A DNA stretch of 64,000 bases from Lysobacter sp. BMK333-48F3 (GTDB taxonomy: Bacteria > Pseudomonadota > Gammaproteobacteria > Xanthomonadales > Xanthomonadaceae): positions 1,240,001 through 1,304,000 of the forward strand of contig NZ_JAIHOO010000001.1 of NCBI RefSeq assembly GCF_019733395.1, given 5' to 3'. Position numbers and translations under genes: made by a program. Shown here piece after piece: positions 60,095-64,000 of the stretch (positions are counted from its first letter, which is position 1; the number at the start of each line of letters is the position of its first letter). The notes beneath the pieces are model-generated. The model did not search any database. It was not told the origin of the DNA and saw only the letters and a program-made list of their open reading frames with translations.

Positions 60095-60796
60095 ATGCCC
60101 GCCATGCGCAGCAAGCACGTAACCGCCGTCGCTCCCGCCGCTCACAATCCCGGCGTCGCCCTGCGCGCGCTGCGGCGACAGCGCGGCTGGACGCTGGCCG
60201 AGATCGGCGCGCGCACCGGCTTGCCGATCTCGACCTTGTCGAAAATCGAAAACGGCAAGATGTCGTTGAGCTTCGACAAGCTGACCCGCATCGCGCAAGG
60301 GCTGGAAGTCGACATCGGCGAGCTGTTCGCCGCGCCGGCGGCGAGCGGCAACGACCAGTTCGCCGGCCGCCGCAGCATCACTCGCGCAGGCGAGGGCTAT
60401 GCGATCCGCAGCGAGCATTACGATCACCGCTATCCCGCTTCGGAGCTGCTCAACAAGCGCCTGGTGCCGATCATCGTCGATGTGCATGCGCGCAGCCTGG
60501 ACGAGTTCGGCGAACTGATCCGCCATGCCGGCGAAGAGTACGCGATGGTGCTGGAAGGCAGCGTCGAGATGCACAGCGAGCTGTACGCGCCGATGCGCCT
60601 GGAAGTCGGCGATTCGATCTATTTCGACAGTTCGATGGGCCACGCCTACATCGCCGCCGCGCCCGGCCCCTGCCGCCTGCTCGCGGTGTGCTCGGGCAAC
60701 GAGAATCATCTGCGCGCGGCGCTGTCGAACCGCTACCCCATCGAGACACCCCGCGAGACGCCGCGCGAGGCGCGGCCGCAGCGGCTGTCCGGCTGA
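60095..60796 (+). CDS. XRE-family regulator with C-terminal cupin
   Basis: 233 aa. HTH_XRE at about 20-78 (VALRALRRQRGWTLAEIGARTGLPISTLSKIENGK, in parts), cupin_2 at about 150-215 (EEYAMVLEGSVEMHSELYAPMRLEVGDSIYFDSSMGHAYIA, in parts) with cupin residues. Such proteins bind DNA and sense small molecules. ATG 60095; 60104 is an in-frame alternative. Convergent to the JmjC-like operon with a 129-bp gap; targets unknown. Confidence 0.88.
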   Translation: MPAMRSKHVTAVAPAAHNPGVALRALRRQRGWTLAEIGARTGLPISTLSKIENGKMSLSFDKLTRIAQGLEVDIGELFAAPAASGNDQFAGRRSITRAGEGYAIRSEHYDHRYPASELLNKRLVPIIVDVHARSLDEFGELIRHAGEEYAMVLEGSVEMHSELYAPMRLEVGDSIYFDSSMGHAYIAAAPGPCRLLAVCSGNENHLRAALSNRYPIETPRETPREARPQRLSG

Positions 60797-60875
60797 ACGG
60801 CCGCGCGGGCCCAGACCGCGCGCACGCCGGGCGGCGAATAGCCGTCACAGCGGCCGCAAACGGCGGTCACGGCGG

Positions 60876-60899
60876 CGGATTTTCCCGATCGGAAAATTC
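60876..60899. terminator. Hairpin between XRE-cupin and JmjC genes
   Basis: GGATTTTCC / CGATC / GGAAAATTCG: a near-palindromic ATTTTCC-GATC-GGAAAAT stem in the 129-bp convergent gap; the T-run on one side and A-run on the other fit a bidirectional terminator. Confidence 0.5.
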
Positions 60900-60925
60900 G
60901 TCGCGCGCGCTTTCATGACGCGCTT

Positions 60926-62326
60926 TCATGATCGGTCGCGACAGCGCCGCAACGCGCCGGCCGCCAGCAGCCAGGCCAGCACAGCCTCGCGTTCGGCCCG
61001 GCCGCCGCGGCGCGGGTCGCGCAGCGCCTCGGCCACGGTCGTCGCAGCGCCGGTCCGCAGCCGCGCCAGCAAGGCCCGCGCCGCGCTCGCCTCGCCGTCC
61101 AGGCGCAGGCCGTGGCCGTCGGCGGCGAAGCGCCAGCCGCCGGCCTCGCGCCGCTGCAGCAGCATGGCGTCGCGGCGCAGGACCAGCCGCGCCGAGCGCG
61201 CCGACAGCGCGACCCGGCGCAGCGCCGGCACCGGCTCGAAGCCGCCCGCCGACCAGCGCTGCAGCGATACCGCGGCGGTGCGCGCGCTCAAGGCGTTCGC
61301 CCGCGCCGCGTCGGCGACCAGCGACAGCGCCGCCTGCAGGGCCGGCGGCAGACGCGCCGGCAGGCGGTCGCCGGAGGGATCGGCGCGCGGCCATAGCGCC
61401 GGCAGGTTCGCCGGCATGCGCGCGCGCAGCAGCGAGGCGGCCGGGTCGACCAGGGACGCGGCGCGGCCGATGTCGACCAACAGGTCTTCCAGGTCGTACA
61501 CCGGCCGATGCTCGGTGCGCGGAATGCCGATGTTGACGCTGGTCGACACGCCGCCGCCGACGCTTTCGCCGACGTGGTAGTAGTCGGCCGGCCAGTACAG
61601 CAAGTCGCCCGGGCCGGCCTCGACCAGGAACGAAGTCGCCAGGTGCGCGCGGTAGTCCGGCAGGGTCGACACCGCCTCGGTCCACGGCTTGCGCGCCCAG
61701 AAGCGCATCCGCTTGCGGCCTTCGACCGGCACCATGAAGGTGGCGAAGCGATCGCGGTGCACGCCGACCGGGGTCGACTCGTAGTTGCCGTGGAACAAGG
61801 TAGTGATCGCACCGGTCAGCGGCAGCCCGGTGCGCCGCCACAGCGGAGCGAAGAACGCGCGCTCGCGCCGCCACAACGGCGCGTGGTAAGAGTGGAAGGC
61901 GCTGATCACCAGGGCGTAGCGGCGCGCGCCCAGCGTCGCCAGCATGCGCTCGCGATAGCCGGCCAGCGAGCCGTCGCCGGGCTGCGGCATCCACGGCGCG
62001 GGATCGAGTTGCTGCAGCCGGCCCAGCGTCACCACCGCATTGTCCGGCTCGCCCGGCAGGCGGGCGCGGCTGCGCCGGGTCGCGGCCAGGGCGCTGCGGT
62101 AGACCTCGGCCAGGCGGAACGGGCCGCCGCGGGCGAGCGCGCCCTTGAACAGCACCGGGCGGCGGTCCCAGTCCTCGTCGGCGAAGACCTCCCAATCCAG
62201 CGCGTCGCGTTCGATCGGCGCTTGCGGCGGCAACTCGGGCCGCGCGGTTTCCGGCGTCGCGCGCTCGAACGCTACGGTTTCCGACGTTGCGGTCTCCAAC
62301 GATGCGCGCTCGAACGATCCGTTCAT
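60926..62326 (-). CDS. JmjC-like cupin oxygenase, metal ligands intact
   Basis: 466 aa. JmjC/cupin-type 2-oxoglutarate and Fe(II)-dependent oxygenase: H-x-D in GVHRDRFATF (H190, D192), distal His in YYHVGES (H251), with LVEAGPGDLLYWPADYY as the cupin strand. The C-terminal ~130 residues form a winged-helix-like part (HGLRLDGEASAARALLARL, TTVAEALRDPRRGG), as in ribosomal oxygenases such as YcfD. The N-terminus encodes a degenerate five-residue repeat (FERAS LETAT SETVA FERAT PETAR). Starts within the stop of the next gene upstream (62323-62326). Substrate unknown. Confidence 0.8.
   Translation of the reverse strand: MNGSFERASLETATSETVAFERATPETARPELPPQAPIERDALDWEVFADEDWDRRPVLFKGALARGGPFRLAEVYRSALAATRRSRARLPGEPDNAVVTLGRLQQLDPAPWMPQPGDGSLAGYRERMLATLGARRYALVISAFHSYHAPLWRRERAFFAPLWRRTGLPLTGAITTLFHGNYESTPVGVHRDRFATFMVPVEGRKRMRFWARKPWTEAVSTLPDYRAHLATSFLVEAGPGDLLYWPADYYHVGESVGGGVSTSVNIGIPRTEHRPVYDLEDLLVDIGRAASLVDPAASLLRARMPANLPALWPRADPSGDRLPARLPPALQAALSLVADAARANALSARTAAVSLQRWSAGGFEPVPALRRVALSARSARLVLRRDAMLLQRREAGGWRFAADGHGLRLDGEASAARALLARLRTGAATTVAEALRDPRRGGRAEREAVLAWLLAAGALRRCRDRS
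62249..62323 (-). repeat. Degenerate 15-nt repeat at the start of the JmjC-like gene
   Basis: Five 15-nt units encoding FERAS LETAT SETVA FERAT PETAR at residues 5-29. Another case of a five-codon period at a gene start; units are less alike than in 6210-6269. Confidence 0.6.
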
Positions 62327-63507
62327 GCCGGCACCCGCTCGCGCTGGATCGCGCGCAGATCGTGCAGCCTTTGCAGCAACGCGAGCAGGCCCGGATCGAC
62401 ACGCCGCCGCGGACCGGCGCACAGTTGCGCGACCGTGGCCGGCGCGCCGCCTTGCAGCGCCTGCAACAGCGCGTCCACGCGCGGATGCACCGGCATCGAG
62501 AACGCATGGCCGTTGACCGCCCACCACTCGCGCTCGCCGTCGGCCAGGCGCAGCAAGGGGCTGCGCCGGTCCAGGCCGACCCGGTCGGCGGGCGCCAAGG
62601 GCTCTTCGCGCGGCGCGGGCACCGGTTCCAGGCCTGCGGCGCTGGCGCGCGCGGCCCAGCTCGCACGCAGCGCGCGCTGCAGATCGCCGCCGGCCACCGC
62701 CGCGCGCATCTGCGCGGCGACCTGCTGCAGCGGCGCGATCGCGGCGCGGCCGCGCGGCGGGAAGTCGAGCATCGCCACCTGCGCCTGCTCGCCGAGTTCG
62801 GCGTCCACCAGTTCGGCCAGCACATCCTTGACCGCCACCGCCGCTGCTTCGCCGCCGACCGGCACGCTCACCGCCAGGCCCAGGGTCGGGCCGAGATCGG
62901 CCTCCTCGACCCAACCGGCTTCGGGCCAGTACAGCGCCTCGCCCGCGACCGCGCGCAGGACCCGCGCCGGCGCGCCCCCGGCGCGCGGACGCGCGCGCCA
63001 GCAGCGCACTTCGCTGCCGCCCAGCAGCGGCAGGCGCAGGCTCGCCGCCGCCGGTTCGAAGCGCGGCCCCAGCGTGCCGGCGTCGGCCTCGCCCAGCCAC
63101 AGCTCGGCGGTCAGCGCCAGGCTCGGCTGTCCGAAGCGCTCGAACAGCCCCGCCAGCGCCTCGCGCGCTTGCGCCCACAGCGCGTAGTCGAGGAACAGCG
63201 GCTGGGTCACCCGCAGTTGGAAACCGCGCCCGTCCAGGCGCGCGCGCACCCGCGCCACATAGCCGGCCGCATCGGCATCGTCCGCGCCGGGCAACAGATC
63301 GCCCGGTGCGCGCATCCAGCCGCCGTCGACGTAGAAGCGCACGTCGGGCAGGGCCAGGAAGCGGGTGCCGGCGCGGAACGGTTCGGCCGCACGGCGCACC
63401 AGCGCGTAAGCGCTCGCGGGGTCCAGGGCCGGCGCCGCGCCCGCCAGGCGACAGGCGCGGCGGCGCCAATGCGTCTGCAGGCCGCTCCAGTCGATCGGCG
63501 CGCTCAT
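62323..63507 (-). CDS. Degenerate JmjC/cupin-like paralogue
   Basis: 394 aa. Aligns in part with the downstream JmjC-like protein: GEALYWPEAGWVEEADLGPTLGLAVSVP parallels GDLLYWPADYYHVGESVGGGVSTSVNIGIP, and both end in a winged-helix-like part (HAFSMPVHPRVDALLQALQGG...). However the H-x-D positions read F and P (PRFEP aligned with VHRDR), and the distal His is lost (EAGW for DYYH). Likely a non-catalytic partner or substrate-binding homologue. It overlaps both neighbours by 4 bp (62323-62326 and 63504-63507), so the three genes are one tightly coupled operon. Confidence 0.78.
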   Translation of the reverse strand: MSAPIDWSGLQTHWRRRACRLAGAAPALDPASAYALVRRAAEPFRAGTRFLALPDVRFYVDGGWMRAPGDLLPGADDADAAGYVARVRARLDGRGFQLRVTQPLFLDYALWAQAREALAGLFERFGQPSLALTAELWLGEADAGTLGPRFEPAAASLRLPLLGGSEVRCWRARPRAGGAPARVLRAVAGEALYWPEAGWVEEADLGPTLGLAVSVPVGGEAAAVAVKDVLAELVDAELGEQAQVAMLDFPPRGRAAIAPLQQVAAQMRAAVAGGDLQRALRASWAARASAAGLEPVPAPREEPLAPADRVGLDRRSPLLRLADGEREWWAVNGHAFSMPVHPRVDALLQALQGGAPATVAQLCAGPRRRVDPGLLALLQRLHDLRAIQRERVPA

Positions 63508-64000
63508 TCGCGCGCCGCCGCGAACTGGCCGTGGATGCGCGCGGCGTAGTCGGCCAGCGGCTCCAGCCCCATCGCCCGGCGGCGACGGTCGACCTCGCGC
63601 GGACGTTCGATCGGGCAGGGTTCGAAGCCCTCGTCGCGGCGACGGAACTTGGTCCCGTAGCGCTGCTTGCGCCCGCGCTGCACGCGCAGGGCGTCGGTCA
63701 GATAGGCCAGCTCGCGCAGGCTCATGTCGCCGTCGCGCGCCGCCGCGGCGATCAAGCGCAGGCAACGGTCCTGGAACGCGCGCGGCCCGTCGGCGTGCTG
63801 GAGCAGACGGCAAGCCGCTGCGGCCGCGGCGTCGCCGACCCGCGCGCGCCCCGGCCAACCGTGGCGTTCGACCACCGCCTGCAGCCAGGCCATCGACTGC
63901 TGCACATGCGCCTGCAACTGCGCCTCCAGCGCGGCGTCGGCGAAACCGCCGTCGGTCCACGGCGTGCGCAGGGCCGCATCGATGCGGTCGATGCGCAACA
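63504..64000 (-). CDS. DUF6624-like protein (5' truncated by window edge)
   Basis: At least 165 aa; the frame reaches the end of the window, and the only start visible near the edge is a TTG at 63998, so the gene probably continues outside. Contains VERHGWPGRARVGDAAAAAACRLLQHADG...FQDRCL, LRELAYLTDALRV and RKQRYGTKF...PIERPREVDRRRRAMGLEPLADYA, the sequence pattern of DUF6624 proteins. Function unknown. First visible gene of the JmjC-like operon, stop overlapping the next start by 4 bp. Confidence 0.75.
   Translation of the reverse strand, partial: LRIDRIDAALRTPWTDGGFADAALEAQLQAHVQQSMAWLQAVVERHGWPGRARVGDAAAAAACRLLQHADGPRAFQDRCLRLIAAAARDGDMSLRELAYLTDALRVQRGRKQRYGTKFRRRDEGFEPCPIERPREVDRRRRAMGLEPLADYAARIHGQFAAARE

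Noticed and set aside
62323..63507. Second active oxygenase
   Set aside because: The metal-binding residues seen in the neighbour are replaced by F, P and W.

Overview
The window is high-GC, gene-dense DNA from a gammaproteobacterium of the Xanthomonadaceae, most likely a Lysobacter. Pointers are an NRPS terminal module, an effector with the Xanthomonadales type IV secretion signal (XVIPCD), two S9 dipeptidyl-peptidase-like proteins, the rhlB / trxA / rho arrangement, polA divergent from a DUF2782 gene, and abundant intergenic repeats built on GTAGGAGCGGCG...GCCGCGAC. The species cannot be fixed from the sequence alone. No tRNA, rRNA, CRISPR array, transposase or prophage was seen.

Layout. 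1-2.6 kb: end of an NRPS (A-PCP-TE), cut by the left edge. 3-8.4 kb: a patatin-like lipase, then an EptA-type phosphoethanolamine transferase divergent from a response regulator / sensor kinase pair, an arrangement that suggests lipid A remodelling. 8.5-14 kb: EcsC-like protein, a DUF3037 plus HipA-like kinase pair, and two metabolic genes (azoreductase, tautomerase), each divergent from its own LysR regulator. 14-17.5 kb: double-receiver protein overlapping ung, then ftsE-ftsX. 17.8-23 kb: a small secreted protein, rhlB, trxA and rho. 23-26.2 kb: a repeat-rich gap, a probable type IV secretion effector and a tiny lipoprotein. 26.6-35.2 kb: Kef-type antiporter, a very large membrane-anchored ankyrin protein with a YcgL gene, and a CIO-type cytochrome bd oxidase. 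35.6-42 kb: S9 peptidase, hemF, a YetF-like membrane protein, and a TonB-dependent receptor with a Fur-like upstream site. 42-52 kb: polA, small lipoproteins, GNAT, uvrD, a secreted HExxH protease, a YqhA-like protein and a GST. 52-60 kb: DPP-IV-like peptidase, Coa1-like protein, DUF885 hydrolase and a beta-lactamase-fold hydrolase with a membrane tail. 60-64 kb: an XRE-cupin regulator convergent to a tightly overlapping operon (DUF6624, a degenerate JmjC-like protein, an intact JmjC-like oxygenase) that runs off the right edge.

Most striking: (1) the coding sequence for the Rho N-terminus is a mosaic of inverted and direct copies of downstream rho sequence, including a perfect 48-bp palindrome, yet the frame stays open; (2) a probable contact-killing effector with a good XVIPCD match; (3) an operon pairing an apparently active JmjC-type oxygenase with a paralogue that has lost the metal ligands; (4) recurrent short tandem repeats of 15 nt (five codons) at gene starts, in linkers and in gaps; (5) REPIN-like inverted pairs of a short repeat that exists in a short form and a form with about 26 extra bp, placed in several gaps between convergent genes.
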